Below are positions 1 to 8,756 of a stretch of DNA of 64,000 bases, piece by piece. A program made the position numbers and the translations under genes. The stretch's first letter is position 1; each line of letters begins with the position of its first letter. The stretch spans positions 992,001 through 1,056,000 of the forward strand of contig NZ_CP134400.1 of the NCBI RefSeq assembly GCF_002968285.2, read 5' to 3'. Source of the DNA: Mycobacterium sp. ITM-2016-00318 (GTDB taxonomy: Bacteria; Actinomycetota; Actinomycetes; Mycobacteriales; Mycobacteriaceae). A model generated the notes under the pieces. That model was not told where the DNA came from. It did not search any database and saw only the letters and a list, made by a program, of their open reading frames with translations.

Positions 1-2300
1 CCGGCGCGGCGGCGGAGAGCGTCCGAAGCTATCGCTGCCCGCTGGGGGAGCGGATCGTCGTGCGCGGCCGGATCGGTTCGGTACTGCGCTACACCCAGAC
101 CCTGACGCTGTGGCACGGCGTCCCACGCGTCGACTGCAGCACCACGATCGACGAGTTCACCGGTGAGGACAAGCTGCTGCGGCTGCGCTGGCCGTGCCCC
201 ATCCCAGGGGCGATGCCGGTGAGCGAGGTCGGAGACGCGGTGATCGGGCGCGGGTTCGCGCTGCTGCACGAACCCGGCTCCGAGGAGTCCGTCGATACCG
301 CCAAACATCCCTACACACTGGACAATCCGGCTTACGGCTGGTTCGCGCTGTCGTCGGCGATGAGGGTGCGCGTCGATGTCGCGGACGCGCGTAGCGCAGA
401 CAGCGGAGGCGTGCGTGCGGTGTCGGTCGCCGAGGTGGTCTCGCCGAGCGAGGCGGAATCGGCGCCGCTGGCGCGCGATCTGATGGTGGCGTTGGTTCGC
501 GCAGGCGTCACGGCGACGTGCAGTAGCGCCGACAGGTCCCGCTACGGGGACGTGGCCATCGACTCCAACCTGCCGGATGCGCGGATCGCACTCGGCGGTC
601 CCGACGAGAATGCCTTCACCGCAGCGGTTCTGGCAGAGGCCGATCCGGCATATGCCGAGGAACTCAAGCGTCAGCTGTACGCGTCGGGCTCGGCGCGGGT
701 GTGGGTGCCCGCCGCGGCGCCGCTGGCAGCGTGCTGGCTGCCGGGAGCCGATCTGCGCGGTGTGCGGGTGCTGCCGGTGCTCGTCGTCGCGGGGACTGAC
801 AGTCTCGACGCGGCTGTCGCATCGATCGTCGAAGACCTTGCCGACGGCGAGATCTCGGTCGCCCAACAGGTGCCGTCGGACATCGAAACGTACGAGCATC
901 GAACGGTCGCCGTGCTCAACCGCGGTGTGCCCAGCTTCGCCGTCGACGTCGACGGCACCCTGCACACGTCACTGATGCGGTCCTGCACCGGATGGCCTTC
1001 CGGCGTGTGGATGGATCCGCCGCCGCGCCGCACCGCACCCGACGGATCAAACTTCCAGCTGCAACACTGGACGCACAACTTCGACTACGCACTGGTCACC
1101 GGCGACGGTGATTGGCGGTCGGCCGCTGTTCCCGATCGCAGCGCCGAGTTCTCGCACCCGCTACTCGCCGTGGTCGGAAACGTGAGCGCCACAGGCGGAT
1201 TGCCCAGCTGGGGATCACTTCTGGAGATCGAGCCCACGGGTGCCGTCCACCTCGCCGCCCTGAAGGCCGCAGGTAACCCGTTCGCCTCCGGCAGCAGCCG
1301 GGCCGTCGACCCCGCGGAAGCCGTCACACTGCGGCTCGTCGAAACCACTGGGGCGACTACCGATGTCGCCATCACCTCGGGTCTACGGCGGGTGTCCCCG
1401 GCGTCGCGAGTCGACCTCCTCGAACAGCCGCGCCTGCAGGAGTACGACGGATCAGACGATCTGACGGTGCACGGCTACGAGATCGCGACCGTGCTCGGCC
1501 GGTTCAACATGCCGCAACTGCTCGACGCCGACCATACCCAGTTGGCCCCCGAGGTCGAGGCCGCTCAGCCGCTTTATTCCCGCTACTGGCTGCACAACCG
1601 CGGCCCCGCCCCGCTGGGCGGACTGCCCGCCGTCGCGCATCTGCATCCGCAGGCCGCAGTCGCAGAAGCCGGCGACGACGTCGTGTTCCGGCTCACGGCG
1701 GCAAGCGACTGCACGGACTCGGTGCTGCACGGCACCGTGCGGATACTGTGTCCGCCCGGCTGGACGTCCAGCCCGTCGAGCCTCCCGTTCGTGCTGCCGA
1801 GTGGCGAACACCTGGAAGCCGAGATCGAGCTGACGATGCCGCCGGACACGCCGCAGGGTCTCTACCCGATCCGTGCACAGCTTCACGTCACCGGCGACGA
1901 CGCGGTGTCCATGCCCGCATCATGGCGTCAAGTGGTCGAGGACGTGGCGACGGTGTCGGTGGGCACACCGCGCGAGGACAACGAAATCGTTTATCTGATA
2001 ACCGAACCCGACCGCATCGAGGTCGCCGCGGGCGACGTCGACCGTCTTGTCGTCGCAGTCGGCACCGCGGCGGGTGCGAGCCTGTCGCTGGAGGCGCACG
2101 TGATCAGCCCGTGGGGAACGTGGGAGTGGATAGGGCCTGCCGCCCAGGGCGCCGTCGTGTCGCCGGGCGAGACGACGGAGATCGGCTTCGACGTGACCCC
2201 GCCGCCATGGGTGCAGCCGGGGCAGTGGTGGGCGCTGGTCCGGATCGGCTGCGTGGGACGGCTGCTGTACTCGCCTGCCGTGAGGGTGACGGTCCGGTGA
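1..2300 (+). CDS. Alpha-mannosidase (GH38 family), 5'-truncated by the window edge
   Basis: The frame is open from base 3 with no start codon, so only the C-terminal 765 or so residues are present; the catalytic GH38 domain lies upstream. What remains is the beta-rich C-terminal part of a family 38 alpha-mannosidase. An internal stretch near base 1620-1880 (PPGWTSSP, then PSGEHLEAEIELTMPPDTPQGLYPI) resembles the NEW3-type beta-sandwich often found on glycosidases. The protein would hydrolyse terminal alpha-mannose residues. It matches Rv0648 by position and style and is followed with a 4-base overlap by the next gene, so the three genes form an operon. Family call is good; substrate is not visible from this fragment. 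Confidence 0.82.
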   Translation, partial: GAAAESVRSYRCPLGERIVVRGRIGSVLRYTQTLTLWHGVPRVDCSTTIDEFTGEDKLLRLRWPCPIPGAMPVSEVGDAVIGRGFALLHEPGSEESVDTAKHPYTLDNPAYGWFALSSAMRVRVDVADARSADSGGVRAVSVAEVVSPSEAESAPLARDLMVALVRAGVTATCSSADRSRYGDVAIDSNLPDARIALGGPDENAFTAAVLAEADPAYAEELKRQLYASGSARVWVPAAAPLAACWLPGADLRGVRVLPVLVVAGTDSLDAAVASIVEDLADGEISVAQQVPSDIETYEHRTVAVLNRGVPSFAVDVDGTLHTSLMRSCTGWPSGVWMDPPPRRTAPDGSNFQLQHWTHNFDYALVTGDGDWRSAAVPDRSAEFSHPLLAVVGNVSATGGLPSWGSLLEIEPTGAVHLAALKAAGNPFASGSSRAVDPAEAVTLRLVETTGATTDVAITSGLRRVSPASRVDLLEQPRLQEYDGSDDLTVHGYEIATVLGRFNMPQLLDADHTQLAPEVEAAQPLYSRYWLHNRGPAPLGGLPAVAHLHPQAAVAEAGDDVVFRLTAASDCTDSVLHGTVRILCPPGWTSSPSSLPFVLPSGEHLEAEIELTMPPDTPQGLYPIRAQLHVTGDDAVSMPASWRQVVEDVATVSVGTPREDNEIVYLITEPDRIEVAAGDVDRLVVAVGTAAGASLSLEAHVISPWGTWEWIGPAAQGAVVSPGETTEIGFDVTPPPWVQPGQWWALVRIGCVGRLLYSPAVRVTVR

Positions 2301-2917
2301 GCCACCCGCGCATCGCCGCCACGGTCGCCGGTCTCGGTGTGCCCGTCGCCGACGTCGACGCGCGCGAGGCCGCGCTTCGGGAAGCGATGCCTGCTGCGGC
2401 GCTGCCGCGGGCAGGCACCAGCGAGGGCAGACAGTTGCGCCGTTGGCTGACACAGCTTCTGGTAACCGAACGGGTGATCGCAGCCGAGGCGGTCGACGCG
2501 GGCGTCACCAGCATGGGCGCGCCCGCGGAAAGCCAATTGCTGCCCGATGACTCGGCACGTTTGGAGATCGGTAGCATCGCGGCGGCCGCGCTGGCCGATC
2601 CGCTCGCAAGAGCGATGTACGCCCACGTCACCGCCGATGTCGAGGTCGATGACGTCGACGTCGCCGATTACCACGGGCGCAATCCTCTGCGCTTCGCGCA
2701 ACCGTCGGATATCGGAAATGGTTGGCGCACCGCAACACTCCAGGCGCCACCCCTGGACGCCGTAAGCACTCTGATCGCCGACCATCTGCGCGGCGCGGCC
2801 CGTCGCCGGGCGTTCCGGCTCTGGCTTGATGCGCGACGGGCGGAGCTGGTTCGGCTCGCTCCCGGCTACGAGCATCCCGGCGACCCTCGCCAGCCCGACA
2901 ACACCCACAGACACTGA
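2297..2917 (+). CDS. Rv0649-like protein with SurA/parvulin-N-type helical features (often labelled FabD2)
   Basis: A 206-residue protein starting at GTG 2297, inside the stop of the mannosidase gene (GTGA overlap), so translation is coupled. Rv0649 homologues are annotated as malonyl-CoA:ACP transacylase, but I see no GHSxG nucleophile motif and the protein is far too short for that enzyme. The pattern LRRWLTQLLVTERVIAAEA, then VEVDDVDVADYHGRNPLRF, resembles the chaperone-like N-terminal module of SurA/PpiC proteins. It ends in a His/Asp-rich tail (PGDPRQPDNTHRH) that could bind metal. No signal peptide or PPIase domain is seen. Function unknown; the operon position links it to sugar metabolism. 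Confidence 0.7.
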   Translation: MSHPRIAATVAGLGVPVADVDAREAALREAMPAAALPRAGTSEGRQLRRWLTQLLVTERVIAAEAVDAGVTSMGAPAESQLLPDDSARLEIGSIAAAALADPLARAMYAHVTADVEVDDVDVADYHGRNPLRFAQPSDIGNGWRTATLQAPPLDAVSTLIADHLRGAARRRAFRLWLDARRAELVRLAPGYEHPGDPRQPDNTHRH

Positions 2918-3828
2918 TGACCGGACAGACGCTGGCCATCGACATCGGTGGCACGAAGATCGCCGTCGGGCTCGTCGGTGACGACGGCACACTCGGCCAC
3001 CACGCTCAGCTGCCGACACCAGACGGCGACGCCGAAGCGATCTGGGCGGTCGTCGACGCACTCGTCACCGAGGCGCTCGCAACCGCGGGCGGCCGCGTCC
3101 GCGGTGTCGGCATCGCGTCGGCAGGCCCGATCGACCTGCCGTCGGGCACCGTCAGCCCGATCAACATCACGCAGTTGCAGCGCTTTCCGATCGTCGAGCG
3201 GGTCACCGAACTGGTCGGGGTTCCGGCGCGGCTCGGCGGCGACGGACTGTGCATGGCGATGGGTGAGCGCTGGCGCGGCGCAGGCCGCGGCGCACAGTTC
3301 ATGCTCGGCATGGTGGTGTCGACGGGTGTCGGCGGCGGTCTGGTGCTCGACGGTGCGCCCTACGACGGCCGCACCGGCAACGCCGGCCACGTCGGCCATG
3401 TCGTCGTCGACCCGGACGGCGCGCCCTGCACCTGCGGCGGGCGCGGATGCGTCGAGGCCATCGCGGCGGGCCCGAACATGACGCGCTGGGCTCGCCAGAA
3501 CGGCTGGAAGGGACCGCCGAAGGCCGACGCCAAGGAGCTAGCCGATGCGGCCAATGCTGGAGACCCGGTTGCGCTCAAGGCATTTCGGCGCGGCGCGACT
3601 GCGGTGGCGGCGATGATCGCGTCGGTCGGCGCGGTGTGCGACCTGGATCGGGTCGTCATCGGCGGGGGCGTGTCGAAGTCCGGCGCGCTGCTGTTCGACC
3701 CCGTCCGCGAGGTGCTCGCCGTGCACGCGGGCCTCGACTTCCTGCACGGCTTGACCGTGGTGCCCGCCGAACTGGGCAGCGATGCGGGCCTCGTCGGCGC
3801 CGCGGCATTGGCGATTTCGGCGCGTTAA
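2917..3828 (+). CDS. ROK-family sugar kinase (glucokinase-like)
   Basis: 303 residues, starting at ATG 2917 in a TGATG overlap with the preceding stop. The N-terminal phosphate-binding loop AIDIGGTKIAVG, the glycine-rich VVSTGVGGGLVLDG, the catalytic-loop GNAGHVGHVVVDPDG and the zinc motif CTCGGRGCVE are all in family order. It would phosphorylate a hexose with ATP in the cytoplasm, probably a sugar released by the upstream alpha-mannosidase. Equivalent to Rv0650. The stop codon sits inside a long palindrome shared with the convergent PucR gene. The exact sugar cannot be read from sequence. Confidence 0.88.
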   Translation: MTGQTLAIDIGGTKIAVGLVGDDGTLGHHAQLPTPDGDAEAIWAVVDALVTEALATAGGRVRGVGIASAGPIDLPSGTVSPINITQLQRFPIVERVTELVGVPARLGGDGLCMAMGERWRGAGRGAQFMLGMVVSTGVGGGLVLDGAPYDGRTGNAGHVGHVVVDPDGAPCTCGGRGCVEAIAAGPNMTRWARQNGWKGPPKADAKELADAANAGDPVALKAFRRGATAVAAMIASVGAVCDLDRVVIGGGVSKSGALLFDPVREVLAVHAGLDFLHGLTVVPAELGSDAGLVGAAALAISAR

Positions 3829-3861
3829 TCGACGCTGAGCGCACGCGAGCGCGCCGAAATC
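3813..3861. repeat. Intergenic palindrome, 12-bp perfect arms, related to the element at 54617-54661
   Basis: Arms GATTTCGGCGCG (3813-3824) and CGCGCCGAAATC (3850-3861) are exact reverse complements around a 25-base loop. The left arm runs into the ROK kinase stop and the right arm touches the PucR stop, so it lies between convergent genes and may act as a bidirectional terminator. The loop contains ATCGACGCT, and both arms recur in the element at 54617-54661, so this is a dispersed palindrome family and not a chance hairpin. Confidence 0.75.
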
Positions 3862-3862
3862 C

Positions 3863-5470
3863 CTAGATGCCAAGGTCGACTCCGCGGCGGACCTCGAGGA
3901 TCAGCATGGCTACGTGCAGCGAGACCATCGACTCGGCATCGTCGAGGCTGATACCGAGCCTCTGCTCGATGCTCGACAGCCTCTTGTAGAGCGCAGGCCT
4001 GCTGAGGTGCAGCCGCTTGGCCAGCGCGGCCTTGTTCCCGGCCAGCCGCAGGTATTCCCGCAGTATCGCCAGATCGCTTGGGACACGGCCGCCTTCGGCC
4101 CGCAGTAGCGCCTTCAGCTCGGTTTCGGCGAACGCCTGCACGTGCGGGTCGTCCTGCAACAGGGCGAGCAGCCCGCGCAGCCGCACATCCGAGGCGCGGT
4201 AGAAGGGCCGCGGGTCACCCCGCATCGCCATGGCCACCTCCGCGACGTGCGCGGCTTCCCCGATGCCCTGCACCGCGTCGACGACGAGCTCGCATGGCTC
4301 GCCGACGGCCAGTACGGCGCGTTGCCTGCCGTCGGCCCGGGTGAGTTCGCGCGTCACCGCTGCGCCGAGCGCCGTCCACGTCTTATCCGACCCGCCCTTG
4401 TTCGCGCCCAATGCGACGACGGCCCCGATCTCACCGTCGCCGTGCACGGTGAACAGGCCGGTGTGACCGGACGCGTTGACGGTGTGCACCACCGCGTCAA
4501 GGAGCGACACGTTGCGGCGCTGGTCGGCGACCGGATCGGTGGCATCCGCGACGAACCGGGCGCGCACCACAAGCGGGTAGTACCGCGCAGCCTTGCGTAG
4601 TCCCAAAGCATTTGCGCGAGCACTGATTTCCCGCTCGTCACTCACCCGTTCGCGCAGCACGTCGTCGATCAACCCGCTCTGCGCCTGCTGGTGTAGCCCG
4701 GACCTGTCGCGTTCGATCATCCGGTTGAGAGCCAACGCGGCCGCGGCTCGTTCGAGGACCATCCCGGTGCGCCCGGCGTCGGCGGGCGGGCGCGGCACGA
4801 TGAGCCTGCCCCATTCCTCGCCGCGAGGGCCGACCGCGGTCACGGCCCAGTGCTCGGTGCCGCCTCCTGTCGACGCGCGCCGGGAGCGCTGTTCCCAGTC
4901 CTGCAGGAGTTCGGCGGTCGTGTCGGGACCGTGGGCGACCGCAAGAGCTTGGTGCGCAAGGTCTTCCAGCACGACGGGCTCGTCGAGCATGGAGGCGGCG
5001 GCGTCGACGATTCCGTTGGCCGAAACGCGCCTCATGCTCAGGTCGGTGAAGGCTCGATGCACTCGACGGTCGAATGCCACCTCCTCGAATTGGCCGGACA
5101 CGATCCGGCGGTGCACTTCCTCCGTCACCTCGACGAACCTGATCGTGTGGTGCAACGCGATCAGGGCCAGGTTCAGGTCCTCGGCGATCGGTGTCGCGGA
5201 TGCAGGCAGGGGATCCGCGGAGCCGAGCTCGACGACGACACCCAGCGCACCGGCTTCGGCGATACCGCGCAGGTACCGGGCGGGCGCGTCGTGAAGCGCG
5301 GCGCCGGTGGTGAGCACCAACTCGCCGCCCTGCAGCCAGGGAGACAGGTCGGTGACGTCGCCGACGTGAACCCAGCGCACCGGATCACTCCACCGCCGCC
5401 TGCTGAGCACCTCGGGGTCGCCCGCCTGCACAACCGGAAGGGCGACCACGTCAGCGACCGTCAAGGCCAT
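3863..5470 (-). CDS. PucR-family transcriptional regulator
   Basis: 535 residues. The N-terminal PucR domain is recognisable (LTVADVVALPVVQAG ... WVHVGDVTDLSPWLQGGELVLTTG), followed by a GGDEF-like central region and a C-terminal HTH_30 helix-turn-helix (LAGNKAALAKRLHLSRPALYKRLSSIE). PucR proteins usually control purine, amino-acid or amine catabolism and often sense a metabolite. The gene is divergent from the dehydrogenase-aminotransferase pair and a perfect palindrome overlaps its start codon, so it probably regulates itself and that operon. There is no room for a Shine-Dalgarno sequence outside the palindrome, so it may be leaderless or start slightly downstream. Confidence 0.88.
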   Translation of the reverse strand: MALTVADVVALPVVQAGDPEVLSRRRWSDPVRWVHVGDVTDLSPWLQGGELVLTTGAALHDAPARYLRGIAEAGALGVVVELGSADPLPASATPIAEDLNLALIALHHTIRFVEVTEEVHRRIVSGQFEEVAFDRRVHRAFTDLSMRRVSANGIVDAAASMLDEPVVLEDLAHQALAVAHGPDTTAELLQDWEQRSRRASTGGGTEHWAVTAVGPRGEEWGRLIVPRPPADAGRTGMVLERAAAALALNRMIERDRSGLHQQAQSGLIDDVLRERVSDEREISARANALGLRKAARYYPLVVRARFVADATDPVADQRRNVSLLDAVVHTVNASGHTGLFTVHGDGEIGAVVALGANKGGSDKTWTALGAAVTRELTRADGRQRAVLAVGEPCELVVDAVQGIGEAAHVAEVAMAMRGDPRPFYRASDVRLRGLLALLQDDPHVQAFAETELKALLRAEGGRVPSDLAILREYLRLAGNKAALAKRLHLSRPALYKRLSSIEQRLGISLDDAESMVSLHVAMLILEVRRGVDLGI

Positions 5471-5485
5471 TTACACAGTGTAAAT
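5469..5485. promoter_or_regulatory. Perfect 17-bp palindrome, probable PucR operator
   Basis: ATTTACACAGTGTAAAT is an exact 8+1+8 palindrome. Its left end overlaps the pucR start codon (ATG on the minus strand at 5468-5470). Its right end lies about 18 bases before a possible -10 box (TACGAT, 5503-5508) for the divergent dehydrogenase gene. This placement fits an operator through which the regulator controls both directions. Binding by this PucR protein is inferred. Confidence 0.6.
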
Positions 5486-5596
5486 CCGGCAGCGATTCTG
5501 GATACGATTTGTACGAACAATCCCGGCATCCAGCGCGTCACACTGGGTGTACCAACGGACGACCGCATCTACGCGTCATGTCAGGAGTACCGCTCA

Positions 5597-7087
5597 ATGT
5601 CCATCATCAGCCATTGGATCAACAACGCCCCGTTCGAGGGCGACTCGGGTGACACCGCGCCGGTGACGAATCCGGCGACGGGTGCGGTGACCGGTGAGGT
5701 GGCGCTGGGCAGCGTCGAGGATGCGCGCGCGGTGATCGCGGCTGCCAAGGCGGCGTTCCCGGCGTGGCGGGACACCTCGCTGGCCAAGCGCACGGCGGTG
5801 CTGTTCCGGTTTCGGGAGTTGCTCAACGAGCGCAAGCAGGAACTGGCGCAGATCATCACCTCCGAGCACGGCAAGGTGGTCTCGGATGCGTTGGGTGAGG
5901 TGAGCCGCGGCCAGGAGGTCGTGGAATTCGCCTGCGGTGTCCCTCATTTGCTCAAGGGTGGGTTCACCGAGAACGCCTCGACCAACGTCGATGTGTACTC
6001 GATCCGCCAGCCGCTGGGCCCGGTGGGGATCATCAGTCCGTTCAACTTCCCGGCCATGGTGCCGATGTGGTTCTTCCCGCTGGCGATCGCCACCGGCAAC
6101 ACCGTGGTGCTCAAACCGTCGGAGAAAGATCCCAGCGCGTCGCTGTGGCTGGCCCGGTTGTGGGCCGAAGCGGGGCTGCCCGCCGGGGTGTTCAACGTGC
6201 TGCAGGGCGACAAGACCGTCGTCGATGAGATGCTGACCAACACGGACCTCAAGTCGATCAGCTTTGTCGGGTCCACCCCGATCGCGCAGTACGTCTACAC
6301 CACCGGCACCGCGGCCGGTAAGCGGGTGCAGGCCCTGGGCGGGGCGAAGAACCACGCGGTGATCCTGCCCGACGCCGATCTGGATCTGGCCGCCGATGCG
6401 ATGGTCAACGCCGGGTTCGGCTCGGCGGGGGAACGCTGCATGGCCATCAGCGCGTGCGTGGCCGTCGGCCCGATCGCCGATGACCTGGTCGCCAAGATCG
6501 CCCAGCGCGCGGCCACCATCAAAACCGGGGACGGCACCACCGACGCCGACATGGGGCCGCTGGTCACCAAGGCCCACCGCGACAAGGTCGCGGGCTACAT
6601 CGACGCCGGTGAAGCCGACGGCGCCAAAGTCGTGCTCGACGGGCGCACCGTCGAGGCAAACGGCGGCGCCGAGGGATTCTGGTTGGGCCCCACCCTGCTC
6701 GACAACGTCACCCCCGAGATGAGCGTGTACACCGACGAGATCTTCGGGCCCGTGCTCTCGGTGTTGCGGGTGGAGTCCTACCAACAGGCCCTCGAGATGA
6801 TCAACGCCAACGCCTACGGCAACGGCACCGCCATCTTCACCAACGACGGCGGAGCGGCCCGGCGCTTCCAAAACGAGGTCGAAGTCGGCATGGTCGGCAT
6901 CAACGTGCCCATCCCGGTACCGATGGCCTACTACAGCTTCGGCGGCTGGAAAGCCTCCCTGTTCGGCGACACCCACGCCCACGGCACCGAAGGCGTGCAC
7001 TTCTTCACCCGTGCCAAAGCCATCACCCAACGCTGGCTCGACCCCAGCCACGGCGGCCTCGAACTCGGCTTCCCACAAAACAAGTAA
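5597..7087 (+). CDS. mmsA: Methylmalonate/malonate-semialdehyde dehydrogenase (CoA-acylating)
   Basis: 496 residues of the aldehyde dehydrogenase superfamily, in the MmsA branch. Visible motifs are PLGPVGIISPFNFPAMVPMW, the NAD-site GSTPIAQYVY and the catalytic cysteine in GSAGERCMAISACVAVG. The enzyme oxidises (methyl)malonate semialdehyde to propionyl-CoA or acetyl-CoA with NAD+ and CoA. The start is ATG 5597, preceded by AGGAG at 5583-5587; the open frame continues upstream but without a better site. The aminotransferase 11 bases downstream could supply malonate semialdehyde by transaminating beta-alanine, so valine, beta-alanine or related omega-amino-acid breakdown is the likely pathway. 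Control by the divergent PucR protein is inferred. Confidence 0.88.
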   Translation: MSIISHWINNAPFEGDSGDTAPVTNPATGAVTGEVALGSVEDARAVIAAAKAAFPAWRDTSLAKRTAVLFRFRELLNERKQELAQIITSEHGKVVSDALGEVSRGQEVVEFACGVPHLLKGGFTENASTNVDVYSIRQPLGPVGIISPFNFPAMVPMWFFPLAIATGNTVVLKPSEKDPSASLWLARLWAEAGLPAGVFNVLQGDKTVVDEMLTNTDLKSISFVGSTPIAQYVYTTGTAAGKRVQALGGAKNHAVILPDADLDLAADAMVNAGFGSAGERCMAISACVAVGPIADDLVAKIAQRAATIKTGDGTTDADMGPLVTKAHRDKVAGYIDAGEADGAKVVLDGRTVEANGGAEGFWLGPTLLDNVTPEMSVYTDEIFGPVLSVLRVESYQQALEMINANAYGNGTAIFTNDGGAARRFQNEVEVGMVGINVPIPVPMAYYSFGGWKASLFGDTHAHGTEGVHFFTRAKAITQRWLDPSHGGLELGFPQNK

Positions 7088-7098
7088 GCTGGGCCACC

Positions 7099-8484
7099 AT
7101 GACGACTGCACCTGAAATCCAAACTCTGCCAAACGGTTTGACGCTCGACCAGGCGCGCACGCAGGCCGCTCGTGCGCACGAGCTCGACCGCACCCACGTC
7201 TTCCACTCGTGGTCGGCGCAGGAGGAGATCAACCCGATGACCGTCGTGGCGTCGGAGGGCTCCTACATCTGGGACGGCGACGGCAACCGCCTGTTGGACT
7301 TCTCCTCGCAGCTGGTGTTCACCAACATCGGCCACCAGCACCCCAAGGTGGTGGCCGCCATCAAGGAGCAGGCCGCCAAGCTCTGCACCGTCGCGCCGCA
7401 GCACGCCAACGACGCGCGGTCCGAAGCCGCGCGGCTCATCTCGGAGCACACGCCGGGCGAGCTGAACAAGGTGTTCTTCACCAACGGCGGCGCCGACGCC
7501 AACGAGCACGCGGTCCGCATGGCCAGGCTGCACACCGGCCGCTATAAAGTGCTGACGCGCTATCGCTCGTACCACGGCGGCACCGACACCGCGATCAACA
7601 TGACCGGTGACCCGCGACGTTGGCCGAACGACTACGCCAGCAGCGGCGTCGTCCACTTCTTCGGGCCGTTCCTCTACCGCACGAGGTTCCACTCGACCAC
7701 CGAGGCCGAGGAGACCGCAAGGGCGCTCGAGCACCTCGACGACGTCATCCGGCTCGAGGGGCCGTCGACGATCGCCGCGATCGCGCTGGAATCCGTTCCC
7801 GGCACGGCGGGCATCATGGTTCCGCCGCCGGGCTACCTCGCGGGCGTGCGGGAGATCTGCGACCGCTACGGCATCATGCTCATCGCAGACGAGGTGATGG
7901 CCGGCTTCGGACGAACCGGGAAGTGGTTCGCCATCGACCATTTCGACGTGACACCCGACCTGCTCACCTTCGCCAAAGGCGTCACCTCCGGCTACGTACC
8001 GCTCGGCGGTGTCGCCATCAGCCCCGCGATCTATGAGACCTTCGCCCATCGCGCCTACCCCGGCGGCCTCACCTACTCGGGACACCCGCTGGCGTGCGCG
8101 GCGGCCGTCGCGACCATCAACACGATGCGCGCAGAGGGCATCGTCGAGAACGCCGCCCGCATCGGCGAGGAGGTCGTCGGGCCGGCGCTCGCCGACATCG
8201 CGAGCAGGCATCCAAGCGTCGGCGAAGTCCGCGGGCGGGGCATGTTCTGGGCCGTCGAGCTCGTCGCCAACCAGGCGACCAGGCAGCCGTTGGCCCCCTA
8301 CGGCGGCAGCAGCCCGGCGCTGAACGACACGATCGCCGCGTGCAGGAAGGGCGGGATGATTCCGTTCGCGAACTTCAACCGCATTCACGTCGTGCCGCCG
8401 TGCAACGTCAGCGCCGACGAGGCCCGCGAAGGGCTGGAGATTCTGGACGCCGCATTGGCCGTCGCCGACTCCCACGTGAAGTAG
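7099..8484 (+). CDS. Class III (omega) aminotransferase, PLP-dependent
   Basis: 461 residues with the class III fold. The PLP phosphate region FTNGGADANEHAVRMAR, the aspartate motif LIADEVMAGFGRTGKW and the Schiff-base lysine in LTFAKGVTSGYVPLGG are all intact. Close relatives are annotated as beta-alanine, taurine or aspartate-family:pyruvate aminotransferases. It starts 11 bases after mmsA, so the two are cotranscribed. The pairing with a semialdehyde dehydrogenase suggests a primary amine or omega-amino acid is converted to a semialdehyde that MmsA then oxidises. Substrate specificity cannot be settled from sequence. Confidence 0.85.
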   Translation: MTTAPEIQTLPNGLTLDQARTQAARAHELDRTHVFHSWSAQEEINPMTVVASEGSYIWDGDGNRLLDFSSQLVFTNIGHQHPKVVAAIKEQAAKLCTVAPQHANDARSEAARLISEHTPGELNKVFFTNGGADANEHAVRMARLHTGRYKVLTRYRSYHGGTDTAINMTGDPRRWPNDYASSGVVHFFGPFLYRTRFHSTTEAEETARALEHLDDVIRLEGPSTIAAIALESVPGTAGIMVPPPGYLAGVREICDRYGIMLIADEVMAGFGRTGKWFAIDHFDVTPDLLTFAKGVTSGYVPLGGVAISPAIYETFAHRAYPGGLTYSGHPLACAAAVATINTMRAEGIVENAARIGEEVVGPALADIASRHPSVGEVRGRGMFWAVELVANQATRQPLAPYGGSSPALNDTIAACRKGGMIPFANFNRIHVVPPCNVSADEAREGLEILDAALAVADSHVK

Positions 8485-8502
8485 GCGTAGCGGACCGCCG
8501 TT

Positions 8503-8532
8503 TTGGCTGATCGCCGGGCTGTCCGCTACTCT
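8503..8532 (+). promoter_or_regulatory. Probable rplJ-rplL promoter
   Basis: TTGGCT (8503-8508), an 18-base spacer and TACTCT (8527-8532) fit a mycobacterial housekeeping sigma-A promoter. Transcription would begin near 8539, just before the L10 leader. It lies in the gap after the aminotransferase gene, where a new promoter is needed. Assignment is by pattern only. Confidence 0.5.
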
Positions 8533-8539
8533 TGAGCAG

Positions 8540-8700
8540 TTCCACCGAAGACCGTCGGTCACCGAGAAATCGGTTGAAGGTCCGGACGTACCTGTTGTTC
8601 TTCGCGCAAGCGGCTCATCAGATACCCGGGCGGCCCACGCAGGAGGACGAGGCAGTTGTGAAACAGCGCGCCCCGACCGTCTGCGTCGGGGCGTTCGTCA
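8540..8700 (+). ncRNA. L10 leader of the rplJ-rplL mRNA, with attenuator-like hairpin
   Basis: The 270-base gap before rplJ holds no gene but has the expected autoregulatory leader. The stretch beginning CCACCGAAGACCGTCGGTC resembles the actinobacterial L10-binding leader, in which L10(L12)4 represses its own mRNA. It is followed by a perfect 9-bp GC-rich hairpin: CGCCCCGAC (8669-8677), a 7-base loop, GTCGGGGCG (8685-8693), and a T-containing tail. This could act as an attenuator. Exact ends are approximate. Confidence 0.55.
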
Positions 8701-8756
8701 TTTCCGGCCCCTCGACTTCTCGCAGCCGTCGGTCTCCCAACCACGAGGAGGCATGC

